Source: Gilvimarinus chinensis DSM 19667 (GTDB taxonomy: Bacteria > Pseudomonadota > Gammaproteobacteria > Pseudomonadales > Cellvibrionaceae). From it: a stretch of DNA of 64,000 nucleotides. Shown here in pieces: positions 28,785 to 40,593 of this stretch (its first letter is position 1; every line of letters begins with the position of its first letter). The notes beneath the pieces are model-generated. The model saw only the letters and a program-made list of their open reading frames with translations, was not told where the DNA came from and made no database searches. The stretch lies in the NCBI RefSeq assembly GCF_000377745.1, contig NZ_KB898708.1:186001-250000 (forward strand), written 5' to 3'. Position numbers and translations under genes: made by a program.

Positions 28785-29744
28785 ATGAATCTTCAAAAGA
28801 AGCGCAGACAACTTCTTCGCACAGGTTTATGCTGCTTTTGGGCGGGGCTTGGTGCACTAAGCGCTCCTAAGGCGTTGGTGCAGCCGAGCCAGACCATCGA
28901 AAAAGACAGTGTGTTTATTACAGGTTCAGAGTATTACCACACCAAAGAGTTTACGTTCCCGGGCCCAGAAGGTCAGGCTGCGTACAAGGTAAGTGTGGCT
29001 TGGCCTAAAGGTGATGTGCCCGAGGGCGGTTTTGCATCTGTGTACGCTCTGGATGGTATTGCCGTGGCTGGGATTTTGTCTGAGCCATTGTTAAAAGTCT
29101 TGGCCGAAGCTGGCGGTCCCGCCATTGTTGCGCTAGGTCACGATGTGAATAAACGCTTTGCTTCCATAGAGCGGACTTACGATTACACCCCACCGAACGC
29201 GGAACAACAACCGGTTGCGGACCCTATGGGGCGAGCGGGGGGGCATGCGCCCGAATACTACCGTTTGCTGGTGAACACATTCATTCCCAAGATTGAAAAA
29301 ATCGCACCGCTTAACTCTCAGCAGCGAACGTTATGGGGGCACTCGTATGGTGGCTTATTTGCCTTGTGGAGTGCATTTTTCGGCACCGATGCATTTAACC
29401 GAGTAGTGGCTGCAAGCCCTGCGCTTTGGTGGAACAGTGGTGAATTTTTAAGCCAGCTTAATACTCAACTGACTACAGGGGTAACACCTAACGTACAGTT
29501 GGATGTCCACTATGGCAGTGCCGAACGAGAAGAGTCCAGCAAACACAAAAAGCGCAGTAACAATGCGGCAGTAAACAACATGATTCGCGTGCGCGAGAGT
29601 GTACCTGCCAGTGCCTATACGGAGTTTTTACAACACTTAAGAACCGTCGGCGTGACAGGCAAGAACTTGGTGTTTGACGGCTTGAGCCACGGGGCGACTT
29701 TTCCACACTCATTTACATTGGTGGTCAAAGGGAATAACGAGTAG
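28785..29744 (+). CDS. Exported alpha/beta-hydrolase, Fes/IroE-like esterase
   Basis: 319 residues with an N-terminal twin-arginine-like region (KKRRQLLRTGL followed by a hydrophobic stretch), suggesting Tat export. The nucleophile elbow is GHSYGGLFALW, and the C-terminal GLSHGATFPHS supplies the histidine; these fit the esterase D family that includes trilactone siderophore esterases Fes, IroD and IroE. In this operon it most plausibly hydrolyses a ferric siderophore taken up through TonB. The substrate is not shown by sequence. No terminator was seen after it. Confidence 0.78.
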   Translation: MNLQKKRRQLLRTGLCCFWAGLGALSAPKALVQPSQTIEKDSVFITGSEYYHTKEFTFPGPEGQAAYKVSVAWPKGDVPEGGFASVYALDGIAVAGILSEPLLKVLAEAGGPAIVALGHDVNKRFASIERTYDYTPPNAEQQPVADPMGRAGGHAPEYYRLLVNTFIPKIEKIAPLNSQQRTLWGHSYGGLFALWSAFFGTDAFNRVVAASPALWWNSGEFLSQLNTQLTTGVTPNVQLDVHYGSAEREESSKHKKRSNNAAVNNMIRVRESVPASAYTEFLQHLRTVGVTGKNLVFDGLSHGATFPHSFTLVVKGNNE

Positions 29745-29849
29745 CGCCACTAACTGCGACACAAATAAGGGCTTTCACTCTGTATAATTAGCAGCACCAT
29801 AACGCTTTGACGGTGAAGTGCCTTAAGATACGAATTAAGCTGTATTGCC

Positions 29850-30022
29850 TTAGCTTGACCATTCAATCGGGCAGGGCAGAAGGCAATAGCCTGTATGGGG
29901 CGGTACCATTAAGAGACAGCCGGGTGTAATACCGCTGATTTTTAAGCGCTCGTCCACCGCCTGCTGACAAAGCAACTCGTCTCTGCAGGCAGTGTGGTTC
30001 GCGCAATAAAATTTAAGTGTCG
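29850..30022 (-). other. Possible small Cys-rich reading frame after purK, no canonical start
   Basis: On the minus strand, in the +1 frame relative to the purK end, about 56 codons are open to TAA 29850-29852. They encode a Cys-rich, protein-like sequence (for example FYCANHTACRDELLCQQ and PPHTGYCLLPCPIEW). No ATG or GTG gives the full length; a TTG in the middle gives about 39 residues. It may be a small protein with an unusual start, a decayed gene, or chance. The rest of 29745-30012 shows no gene apart from a KOPS-like octamer. Confidence 0.25.
29869..29876 (+). other. KOPS-like octamer GGGCAGGG pointing toward dif
   Basis: Matches the FtsK-orienting consensus GGGNAGGG on the plus strand, the orientation expected to the left of dif. 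Others to the left are at 11579-11586, 15963-15970, 20940-20947 and 24748-24755. Confidence 0.4.
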
Positions 30023-31134
30023 TAAACCTGATCTTTCAACGACAACACGCGAGCTTGAACGGCCTCGGAGGTATCATCGGTAATCACCAAGTGGCCCAAC
30101 TTACGACCAGGTCGAACCGATTTGTTGTACCAGTCCAGTGCCGCATTATCTTTTAACTGCGACATTTGATTAAGCTCTACACCCAACAGATTCAGCATGC
30201 CCGCAGCGCCCTTTAATTGCGTTGCACCCAAAGGCCAACCGGCGATGGCTCGCATGTGATTCTGAAACTGACTGGCAACGCCGCAGTGCATAGTCCAGTG
30301 GCCGCTGTTGTGAACACGTGGCGCCAGTTCGTTTACCCATAGCTCATCTTTGGTCACAAAACATTCCATGGCCAGCACACCCACGTAATCAAGCTTTTCC
30401 AAAATTCGTTGAATGCTGGACTGCCCCAATTCCGTAAGCGCTTGAGATAGGTTCGGGGCAGGGGATACCGAGTGCAACAAGATGCCATTGTCGTGCACAT
30501 TTTCAGTGGCCGGATAAAAACGCACTTCGCCGTTTCGGGCGCGTGCCGCAATAAAAGAAACCTCGCGGTCGAACTTCATAAACGGCTCGGCCACATAAGG
30601 CACAGCACCATCCGACTGAGGTTCAAAATGCGCGTTTTTTATAAACTTTTTTACATCTTCGTCGTTGTATAAACGCCACTGGGCTTTGCCGTCATAGCCT
30701 TGCTCGGTGTGTTTTAACACCATGGGGAAGCCTAGCTCAGTTACCGCTGTTTGCAGATCTTCTGCCGCGCCCACACTTACAAACGGTGTGTGCGATACCT
30801 CGCAATCAATCAGCAGTTGCTTTTCACGGCGGCGGTTTTGACAATGGTAAATTGCAGTCGGGTTAGGGTGCACACTGCAATGTTCGGCCAATTTTGTTAA
30901 CGGCTCTAAGGAACACTGCTCACGCTCTACCGTGACCACATCCGGCTCACCTGCGGCCTTGAATAAAGCATCGGCGGTTGAGTAATCTTCCACCGCTATT
31001 ATGTTGCCCAGCCCGGTTACCGGGGCCGTATCCTCATTGTTCTCCGATAAAAAGCTGAAGCTCATGCCCATGGGGATACCCGCCAGGGCCATCATCCTTG
31101 CCAGCTGGCCACAGCCAAGAATGGCAACGTGCAT
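30013..31134 (-). CDS. purK: N5-carboxyaminoimidazole ribonucleotide synthase
   Basis: ATP-grasp enzyme carboxylating aminoimidazole ribonucleotide in purine synthesis. 373 residues from the ATG at 31132-31134, beginning [19 protein letters not shown], the typical PurK N-terminus. The ATP-grasp core is visible (FPMVLKHTEQGYDGKAQWR, FDREVSFIAAR, ECFVTKDELWVNELAPRVHNSGHWT). The start overlaps the purE stop by one base (TAATG) and uses a GGAGG site inside the end of purE. The longer frame (to 31179) lies within purE and is not needed. Confidence 0.93.
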   Translation of the reverse strand: MHVAILGCGQLARMMALAGIPMGMSFSFLSENNEDTAPVTGLGNIIAVEDYSTADALFKAAGEPDVVTVEREQCSLEPLTKLAEHCSVHPNPTAIYHCQNRRREKQLLIDCEVSHTPFVSVGAAEDLQTAVTELGFPMVLKHTEQGYDGKAQWRLYNDEDVKKFIKNAHFEPQSDGAVPYVAEPFMKFDREVSFIAARARNGEVRFYPATENVHDNGILLHSVSPAPNLSQALTELGQSSIQRILEKLDYVGVLAMECFVTKDELWVNELAPRVHNSGHWTMHCGVASQFQNHMRAIAGWPLGATQLKGAAGMLNLLGVELNQMSQLKDNAALDWYNKSVRPGRKLGHLVITDDTSEAVQARVLSLKDQVYDT

Positions 31135-31616
31135 TATTCTACCTCCACCGGAACAGAGTCCGTTTGGCGCTCGCGCCACGCAATAAAACGCTTGCTCAGC
31201 TCGGCATCTCCCAAAGCTAGAATTTGCGCTGCCATAACACCGGCATTAGCGGCGCCAGCCTCACCAATAGCCTGAGTGGCAACCGCAACACCCTTGGGCA
31301 TTTGCACAATAGAGAGCAGGCTGTCTAAACCTTTTAACTGGCGACTAGACACAGGCACAGCCACAACAGGAATATGCGTCATTGCAGCCGTCATACCGGG
31401 CAGATGGGCTGCACCGCCAGCACCAGCAATAATCACCTGGATTCCGCGGTCGGGCGCTTGCTCGGCGAATTCACACAGGCGCTGTGGTGTGCGGTGCGCA
31501 GAAACCACACGGGTTTCGTAAGCAACGCCCAGCTCATCCAATACTTCGGCGGCCAAACGCATAGTCGGCCAGTCGGAACGGGAGCCCATAATGATGCTGA
31601 CAACGGGATCTTGCAT
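31134..31616 (-). CDS. purE: N5-carboxyaminoimidazole ribonucleotide mutase
   Basis: Moves the carboxylate of N5-CAIR to give CAIR in purine synthesis. 160 residues from the ATG at 31614-31616 (GAGGT seven bases upstream). The class I PurE hallmarks are present: [11 protein letters not shown] at the N-terminus, [18 protein letters not shown] and the [10 protein letters not shown] stretch. It is translationally coupled to purK. Confidence 0.95.
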   Translation of the reverse strand: MQDPVVSIIMGSRSDWPTMRLAAEVLDELGVAYETRVVSAHRTPQRLCEFAEQAPDRGIQVIIAGAGGAAHLPGMTAAMTHIPVVAVPVSSRQLKGLDSLLSIVQMPKGVAVATQAIGEAGAANAGVMAAQILALGDAELSKRFIAWRERQTDSVPVEVE

Positions 31617-31795
31617 ATATAACCTCGAAATGGCGAGAAACTGTAACAATAAGAAAAACCGCGCATTTTACCGGAATACGTACAGATAATCCTAATTTTT
31701 CGCCGAAAGCTCATACCATCTAGACTCGGTAAACGGGTAGAACACTGTCATAACAATATAGGCAGGCTCAAAAAAGGATTGTGCCCAATAACTTT

Positions 31796-31823
31796 ATTTA
31801 ACATAATATACATTATGCGCATA
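31796..31823 (+). other. dif: dif site (XerC/XerD chromosome-dimer resolution site)
   Basis: Read on the plus strand, the 11-base XerD arm is ATTTAACATAA (31796-31806), the 6-base centre is TATACA (31807-31812), and the XerC arm is TTATGCGCATA (31813-31823). Compared with the reverse complement of E. coli dif as I remember it, 26 of 28 bases agree; only the outer two bases of the XerC arm differ. KOPS-like octamers point toward it from both sides. This marks the replication terminus, where FtsK activates XerCD. A second copy within the window was looked for and not found. Confidence 0.85.
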
Positions 31824-32146
31824 TTGCATTTAGCCGTATGCTAGCGTCAATGGTGCTTTATGTACTCCAGAAATCGCCGACAATTTTCTTAGGTTGGGTT
31901 GCGCAAGGCTTCGGCGATTCACTTGAGCTCGACAACGCACAGCCGGTTCTACTCTCCAAAAGTCCCATCAAGTTCAGGTTTTACTTCCCAATAAATAATA
32001 TCGTCTCCGCTTCCGCGTTCATTTTTGTAATTCGTTGTAATTGGTAACCACCGGATACAGGTTGAAACTGGCTTCGAGGGATATGCATAACCTATGCGTT
32101 ATCCTCGCTCAATGAATTTTAATGGATATCCAACGAGGGAATACAA
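31824..32146. other. Intergenic region right of dif, no gene supported
   Basis: 323 bases of lower GC. A 69-codon plus-strand frame at 31838-32047 has no ribosome site and a composition unlike a protein, so I do not call it. The last 30 bases contain AACGAGGG before the ATG at 32147, a plausible ribosome site. Confidence 0.45.
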
Positions 32147-33271
32147 ATGCAACTGATGGATCATAAAAACGCCAATCCAAAAGATGTTTGCTTAGACATC
32201 GTATCTCGCTTAGATCAACACTGGAACGTTGACTTAGCTGCCATTCTGTCAAATGAGGCCATGAGTGAAACGGAACGACTGAAAAGATTGCGAGCGGTTA
32301 TGCTGGAAGCTGCGCTCTCACATGTTGATCTTTTTAAGTCAGAGGCTGGAGTGCCCCTAGATTCTAAGGACTACGATAATTTAACCAATAAGATTTTAGC
32401 GGAAGATGATATAGAGCTAGAGCCAAATGTCAGCGTTACCAGAAAAAATTTCGATATTATTCGCGGTTACGAAGGACAGAAAGTTTACGATTATGTCTTT
32501 ACTCTTAGTAAACGGCTCGAAGCAATGTCGAAATCTACCACCCCAGGACAACTGGCGGTAGAAACCGTATCGAGTTCATTATTCACGGTGGGAACGGCTT
32601 GGGGAAAGTTAACCTGGAATGCTTGGCGAGGTGGAGAAACTCTACTTCAAGCCACTCGTACAGGAATTACATCACTTGGAATGAAAACAGCTATCACGGT
32701 AATTATCATTGTTCTGGCGGCTGTTCTTTTGTATTTATTTTTACAGAACCCTAAAAAAATCCTTGGTGTAATTTACAACGACACTGATGATATGCTCGAA
32801 GTAAAAAACTGGGCCAGCAAATCTGGCAACCTACATATGGAGCATGGAGAAATGAAAAACTTCATGTCTGATTATGCAACAGGAGACCTAGATTCACCCA
32901 AGGTTCAGATTAGAAGTCGAAATTCGTTTTCACCCGGCAGCCCAGACCCTGATGACGTAATCTGGGGAGGGCTTTACTTTGCGGACCGAAATTTCGGATT
33001 GCGAGGTTCTGAAGGTGTTATGGTTTTCAGCTCTACTACGTCCCCATTGATGATTGCGCATCAATTTGCCGTTCCATATGTCAACGACAACGGTACCTAC
33101 ATGCAAGTTCTTGATAATCAACCTGCCGACCTTAGTCGTCTTTTTCGAGAGATGTATGATAAGCGCCAGACTCGTTTTGACCAAACATCCAGCGGGTTAC
33201 GCATGACCTCTACTGTAAATGACGCCAGAGGCGGTGTTGTAGCTGCAATAGGAACTTTTAGCAAGGCTTAA
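32147..33271 (+). CDS. Membrane-anchored protein with an actinoporin-like C-terminal domain
   Basis: 374 residues in three parts. Residues 1-140 are helical and soluble. A short amphipathic region follows, then one strong membrane helix (about 181-200, TAITVIIIVLAAVLLYLFLQ). Residues 203-374 form a beta-rich domain of about 172 residues, the size of a sea-anemone actinoporin. By eye it follows the equinatoxin order: KKILGVIYNDT near the start, GSEGVMVF, the VPY turn in HQFAVPYVND, RLFREMYDK, and a C-terminal ...FSKA ending like the toxin's VSKA. In actinoporins the pore-forming helix precedes the beta-sandwich; here a full membrane helix takes that place. There is no signal peptide. The resemblance is from memory and needs a profile search. 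Confidence 0.55.
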   Translation: MQLMDHKNANPKDVCLDIVSRLDQHWNVDLAAILSNEAMSETERLKRLRAVMLEAALSHVDLFKSEAGVPLDSKDYDNLTNKILAEDDIELEPNVSVTRKNFDIIRGYEGQKVYDYVFTLSKRLEAMSKSTTPGQLAVETVSSSLFTVGTAWGKLTWNAWRGGETLLQATRTGITSLGMKTAITVIIIVLAAVLLYLFLQNPKKILGVIYNDTDDMLEVKNWASKSGNLHMEHGEMKNFMSDYATGDLDSPKVQIRSRNSFSPGSPDPDDVIWGGLYFADRNFGLRGSEGVMVFSSTTSPLMIAHQFAVPYVNDNGTYMQVLDNQPADLSRLFREMYDKRQTRFDQTSSGLRMTSTVNDARGGVVAAIGTFSKA

Positions 33272-33290
33272 CTCTGCCGTCAAAGACGAC

Positions 33291-33330
33291 AGCACACACC
33301 CCCTTTTTTAAGAGGTTGTGTGCTATTTTC
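33291..33330 (+). terminator. Stem-loop terminator after the actinoporin-like gene
   Basis: AGCACACA at 33291-33298 pairs with TGTGTGCT at 33317-33324, followed by ATTTTC. It lies 20 bases past the stop codon. The loop is long (18 bases) and the T run short, so strength is uncertain. Confidence 0.55.
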
Positions 33331-33500
33331 TGAAGCAAATAGAATAGGGACTTTTGAGTAAGAAATATTAGCATTGAGGTCGTTATCACAGAATAACAGT
33401 ACACTTCTGACAGCCAAAAAATCCGTCTAATTAACATGATTACGGATTGCTTTTCCCCTACCTTCAGGTGTGCAATGCCTTAATCAGGACAGGCTCGGTG

Positions 33501-33512
33501 CCCCCCCCCCCC
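33501..33512 (+). repeat. Homopolymeric C12 tract
   Basis: Twelve consecutive C residues in non-coding DNA. Such tracts can vary in length by slippage. No gene or promoter around it would obviously be switched, and sequencing error in the count is possible. Confidence 0.8.
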
Positions 33513-33557
33513 ATTTTAAACAGCTGTAAAAGTAGAGGGTTGTGCGGCCTGTGGTAG

Positions 33558-33683
33558 CCACCTTGCAAGAGTTTATGGTCTATTTTTCGGTATAACCGTA
33601 TTGCAGTGCGAGTGCCCTTCCATACCATTAAGTTAATTGAATATCTCAACGACGCCACGGCCTTACTTCAGGAGAGGGGCTAA
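33558..33683 (+). pseudogene. Decayed reading frame (gene remnant)
   Basis: An open stretch of 41 codons ending at TAA 33681-33683 with protein-like content (KSLWSIFRYNRIAVRV, then TIKLIEYLNDATALLQERG). A stop sits directly before it, and a different frame upstream also looks coding (VEGCAACGSHLARVYG), as if frameshifted. I cannot name the family; a transposase or similar mobile-gene tail is possible. The remainder of 33331-33820 shows no gene. Confidence 0.3.
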
Positions 33684-33820
33684 ATTGTGCTCATTACTTA
33701 ACTTAACCCTACAGTAATTGACCTGTTGTAAACGACTGCATAGCCTTTCACTACGCTAGGCGGGACACTTAACCTGCGATAACCATTCTATAAACAAGAT
33801 TTTAAGAATAAGGAAAATAA

Positions 33821-34669
33821 ATGTTAGCCATTATCCGAAATGCGTCTGCTATCACGCTCTTAATGTACTTTACTTTGAGCTCTGCATTGGCCGTTGCCGC
33901 GACAGAGCCAGATTTTGACATAGAGTCGGACCTGTTGCTGTTGCAATTTGACAGTAAAACTGATGTGGACGACCTGCACACCATTGCGGCTGTTGCCAGC
34001 GTATTGAGATTACCGCAATTCGATTCCATCCAATACCATGCTGTCGCGGGCGCTTATGGTGATCAAAATGGACTCTATGTCCCCTCCCCTGAACTGTTTA
34101 AGGCCGCTTTCGCCGACCAATGGTCAGATGCACACAATCAATATGAAAAGACACTGCAGCATGTGACAAGCTTGGTGTCAGAAACCTTAAATGCCGGCGG
34201 TGACGTTTGGGTTGTTGAAGCCGGGCAATCAAACTTTTCGGCTGATTGGGTCGCTAATGTCGCCCCTGAAGCAGCCAAAAACCGAGTGCATGTTATTCAG
34301 CACAGCAATTGGAATGAAGAGCAAACCAACCCTGCAGATTTAGCTTTTGTGAAAAAACAGACGGATTATCAGAAAATCCCTGATGGTAATGCAGTGGGTA
34401 ACGGTACACCGGGATTCAAATCGAACAATATGCCGGATATTTCGCGTTTTATTACCAGCCCTGAGTTACGCAAGGTGTGGGATATCGCCATAGAAAAGGC
34501 AAACTATTATAACGGGTTAAATGGCCGCTACGACAATGATGCCATATCGGCAGGAGGGTTGGATTTTTCTGATACCGTCGAGCTTTGCTGGATTCTTGGG
34601 TTACCAAAACAAATGGATGTTGAATCATTTTTCTTGATGTTTAGTGATAGTAAATCCGACGCTCAATAG
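33821..34669 (+). CDS. Exported nucleoside-hydrolase-like protein
   Basis: 282 residues with a signal peptide (cleavage near ALAVAATE). The first strand and loop of the mature protein read LLLLQFDSKTDVDDLHTIAA, resembling the DxDxxxDD calcium-binding loop of inosine-uridine nucleoside hydrolases and related glycan-hydrolase-like proteins. Further on, VWVVEAGQSNFSADW and a C-terminal YDNDAISAGGLDFSDT could supply more of the active site. The usual DTDPGxDD motif is altered, so the substrate is open. AAGGA lies 8-9 bases before the ATG. It has no operon partners and sits in the accessory patch right of dif. Confidence 0.6.
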   Translation: MLAIIRNASAITLLMYFTLSSALAVAATEPDFDIESDLLLLQFDSKTDVDDLHTIAAVASVLRLPQFDSIQYHAVAGAYGDQNGLYVPSPELFKAAFADQWSDAHNQYEKTLQHVTSLVSETLNAGGDVWVVEAGQSNFSADWVANVAPEAAKNRVHVIQHSNWNEEQTNPADLAFVKKQTDYQKIPDGNAVGNGTPGFKSNNMPDISRFITSPELRKVWDIAIEKANYYNGLNGRYDNDAISAGGLDFSDTVELCWILGLPKQMDVESFFLMFSDSKSDAQ

Positions 34670-34717
34670 CCAATACAGTCGAGCGATTATTAGTAAACAA
34701 CCCCACTTTCAAAGCAG

Positions 34718-34734
34718 CAAACCCTACTGGTTTG
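34718..34734 (+). promoter_or_regulatory. Inverted repeat upstream of the metal-efflux operon
   Basis: CAAACC (34718-34723) and GGTTTG (34729-34734) around a 5-base loop, 27 bases before the leader-peptide ATG. A second imperfect dyad (ACCCT 34721-34725 / AGGGT 34742-34746) overlaps it. It may be an operator for a metal-responsive regulator encoded elsewhere. Confidence 0.4.
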
Positions 34735-34760
34735 AACTTTGAGGGTGGTACAGTAGAATT

Positions 34761-34805
34761 ATGCATGCTAAATTATTGATCTTACTTGTTTTTATGCTGG
34801 TGTAA
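34761..34805 (+). CDS. 14-residue hydrophobic leader peptide, coupled to the next gene
   Basis: ATG 34761 to TAA 34803-34805 encodes a very short hydrophobic peptide (MHAKLLILLVFMLV). GAGGGTGG lies about 12 bases upstream. Its stop overlaps the next start by one base (TAATG), and the next gene has no ribosome site of its own, so translation of the leader probably delivers ribosomes to it. A purely chance frame is possible. Confidence 0.5.
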   Translation: MHAKLLILLVFMLV

Positions 34806-35134
34806 TGAAGCGCTTAAAGCTGTTGCTAATTCTCATCTCTTTTCTCGCGCCGCTGGTTTCAGCGGCGCCCGACGTTGGCACGCCAACAGAAAACCACCAT
34901 CCACTTGAAACTCATAGTCAGACACTCACGAGCGAATACAACACCATTGATCGGCACATAGATCAGCATATAGATCAGTGCGACCAGTGCTGTCACGGTC
35001 ACTGCTCACACTTAACACCTATCGCATATACCTTTTCACTGCCTGAGCGCAGCACCAAAAGCGTCTTTTCCTCTCTGCTTATTGGCGTATTGTCACGAAT
35101 CCCCTACCCCATAGATCGCCCCCCTATTGCTTAA
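34805..35134 (+). CDS. Exported His/Cys-rich metal-binding-like protein at the head of the efflux operon
   Basis: 109 residues: a signal peptide (MKRLKLLLILISFLAPLVSAAP), then a His-rich mature region with HHPLETH, HIDQHIDQCDQCCHGHCSH (about residues 51-69), and a hydrophobic tail. The clustered His and Cys residues look like a metal-binding site in the periplasm. Similar small proteins (CzcI-like) precede czcCBA operons and are thought to modulate or sense metal. It is 70 bases before the outer-membrane factor gene. Confidence 0.7.
   Translation: MKRLKLLLILISFLAPLVSAAPDVGTPTENHHPLETHSQTLTSEYNTIDRHIDQHIDQCDQCCHGHCSHLTPIAYTFSLPERSTKSVFSSLLIGVLSRIPYPIDRPPIA
35102..35109 (-). other. KOPS-like octamer (CCCTACCC on the plus strand) pointing toward dif
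   Basis: Reverse complement of GGGTAGGG, the orientation expected to the right of dif. Others to the right are at 41199-41206, 46095-46102 and 61609-61616. It overlaps the coding end of the His/Cys-rich gene. Confidence 0.35.
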
Positions 35135-35204
35135 TCCTTAAATTGCTCAATTTAACGGCACTACTCGAGCAGTAGCGCTAGACAAGCAAGAAAGGATTAA
35201 TTCT

Positions 35205-36491
35205 ATGAAGAAGTACTGCTTTATTTCGGCAGGCCGCTTAAGCAGCCTGCTGGGTTTTATTATGGCCATAGTAAGCGGGGTGCCAACCGTACAAGCCCTG
35301 ACCTTGGCCGAAGCAAGTGAAAAAGCCTTACGGGCTAATCCAGATTTACAGGTATTTGAATACCGAAATAAACACGCCATGGCGCAAGCCGAAACTGCCA
35401 GCTTGAGACCCGCGTACAACATTGGCCTGGAGGCTGAAAACTTTGCCGGAACTGGAGAGTTTTCAGGCTTTGATGGGGGCGAATACACGTTAAGTTTAAG
35501 CTCAACTATTGAGCTTGGAGGTAAAAGAGACGCCCGCCTACAAGCGGCAGACAGCCGTATTGCACAGCTGCAATACCAGCGTCAGGCTCAATCTCTAGCG
35601 TTATTAGGCGAAGTAAATCGAGCGTTTATTCAACTCTTAGCGTTACAAGAGAAGCAAAAAATCAACTTGCAAAAGGTAGATTTGGCTGAAGCTTCGCAGG
35701 CTTTAGTCAGTCGTCGAGTCAATAGCGGCGCCGCTCCTGAAGCTGAAAGACTACGTGCACAAGCTGTATTGGCCGAGGCACGGCTCCAGGTTGAAGCAAC
35801 GAACGCCGCACTGGAGCGTCAGCAGTTTTTTTTAGCGAACTTCTGGGGCGGTACAGCCGATGAAGTGGGAGACGTAAGCGGCCAGCTGTATCAATTCGCT
35901 CAACCAGAAAACTTTGTAGAACTTTGGAAACAACTTGAATCCGCTCCTGTTGGCCAACAATTAGCTGCAAACATACGCTGGCAGGAAGCTGAACTGGCAC
36001 GAGCAAAAAGTAACGCCAGTAGCGACCTAAACTGGACTCTGGGTGTTAAACAAATGCCAGTCAGTGACGATACCGCATTAGTGGCAGGGATTTCTATGCC
36101 GCTGTTCAGCGCTAGTCGAGCTAAAAGCTCAATTAACGCTGCCCTGGCGGCAAGAGATATTGCGGGCAGCGAACAGAGTAGCGCCCTCTTACAGCTCCGG
36201 CAACGCCTCTATTCTGCCTGGAGCCAACAGCGAGAGTACTCCAAACGTGCGACAACTTTACGCCAGCAAATAATTCCCGCGCTGAAGGAAGCCGCTAAGC
36301 AAACAAAACAGGCCTATCAAAGTGGCCGTTATAGCTATGTTGACTGGGTGAGCTCTCAGCGAGAACTCTATTACGCCGAAATAAATGCGATAGACGCGGC
36401 TGCAGAAGCGCTGGCCAATCAGATTCTCATTGAGCAGCTGACCGCACAAACCTACGCCAGCCCATCAACTTCGAACAAAACAAAGGATTAA
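35205..36491 (+). CDS. czcC: Outer-membrane factor of a heavy-metal RND efflux system (CzcC-like)
   Basis: 428 residues of the TolC superfamily: a signal peptide ending near VQALTL, then two repeats of the long-helix/beta pattern (LTLAEASEKALRANPDLQVFEY typical of OMF repeats, SLSSTIELGGKRDARLQAADSRI, YQSGRYSYVDWVSSQRELYYAEINAIDA). It would form the outer-membrane channel for the CzcBA complex. The gene is three bases before the adaptor gene. Specific metals cannot be told from this subunit. Confidence 0.85.
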   Translation: MKKYCFISAGRLSSLLGFIMAIVSGVPTVQALTLAEASEKALRANPDLQVFEYRNKHAMAQAETASLRPAYNIGLEAENFAGTGEFSGFDGGEYTLSLSSTIELGGKRDARLQAADSRIAQLQYQRQAQSLALLGEVNRAFIQLLALQEKQKINLQKVDLAEASQALVSRRVNSGAAPEAERLRAQAVLAEARLQVEATNAALERQQFFLANFWGGTADEVGDVSGQLYQFAQPENFVELWKQLESAPVGQQLAANIRWQEAELARAKSNASSDLNWTLGVKQMPVSDDTALVAGISMPLFSASRAKSSINAALAARDIAGSEQSSALLQLRQRLYSAWSQQREYSKRATTLRQQIIPALKEAAKQTKQAYQSGRYSYVDWVSSQRELYYAEINAIDAAAEALANQILIEQLTAQTYASPSTSNKTKD

Positions 36492-36494
36492 GCT

Positions 36495-40512
<4,018 letters not shown>

Positions 40513-40533
40513 AGGGCATAACTGATATCAAAG

Positions 40534-40556
40534 CTGGTGCAGCTTGGCTGCACCAG
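40534..40556. terminator. Stem-loop between convergent czcA and the HD-GYP gene
   Basis: CTGGTGCAG at 40534-40542 and CTGCACCAG at 40548-40556 form a perfect 9-bp stem with loop CTTGG. There is no strong T run on either side, so it may act in both directions with help, or as a transcript-end protector. Confidence 0.6.
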
Positions 40557-40593
40557 TGAACGCCTACTCCTTCATTAACATCCGCCATTTTGG

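Noticed and set aside
31838-32047. 69-codon plus-strand frame just right of dif
   Set aside because: No ribosome site and a residue composition unlike a folded protein; it begins only 15 bases after dif and is most likely chance.
33430-33460. AATTAACATGATTA-like stretch as a second dif copy bounding an integrated element
   Set aside because: Only part of one arm resembles dif and the other arm is missing, so an element integrated at dif is not supported.
33501-33512. C12 tract as a phase-variation switch
   Set aside because: It is not inside a reading frame or an evident promoter spacer; nothing shows that a length change would switch a gene.
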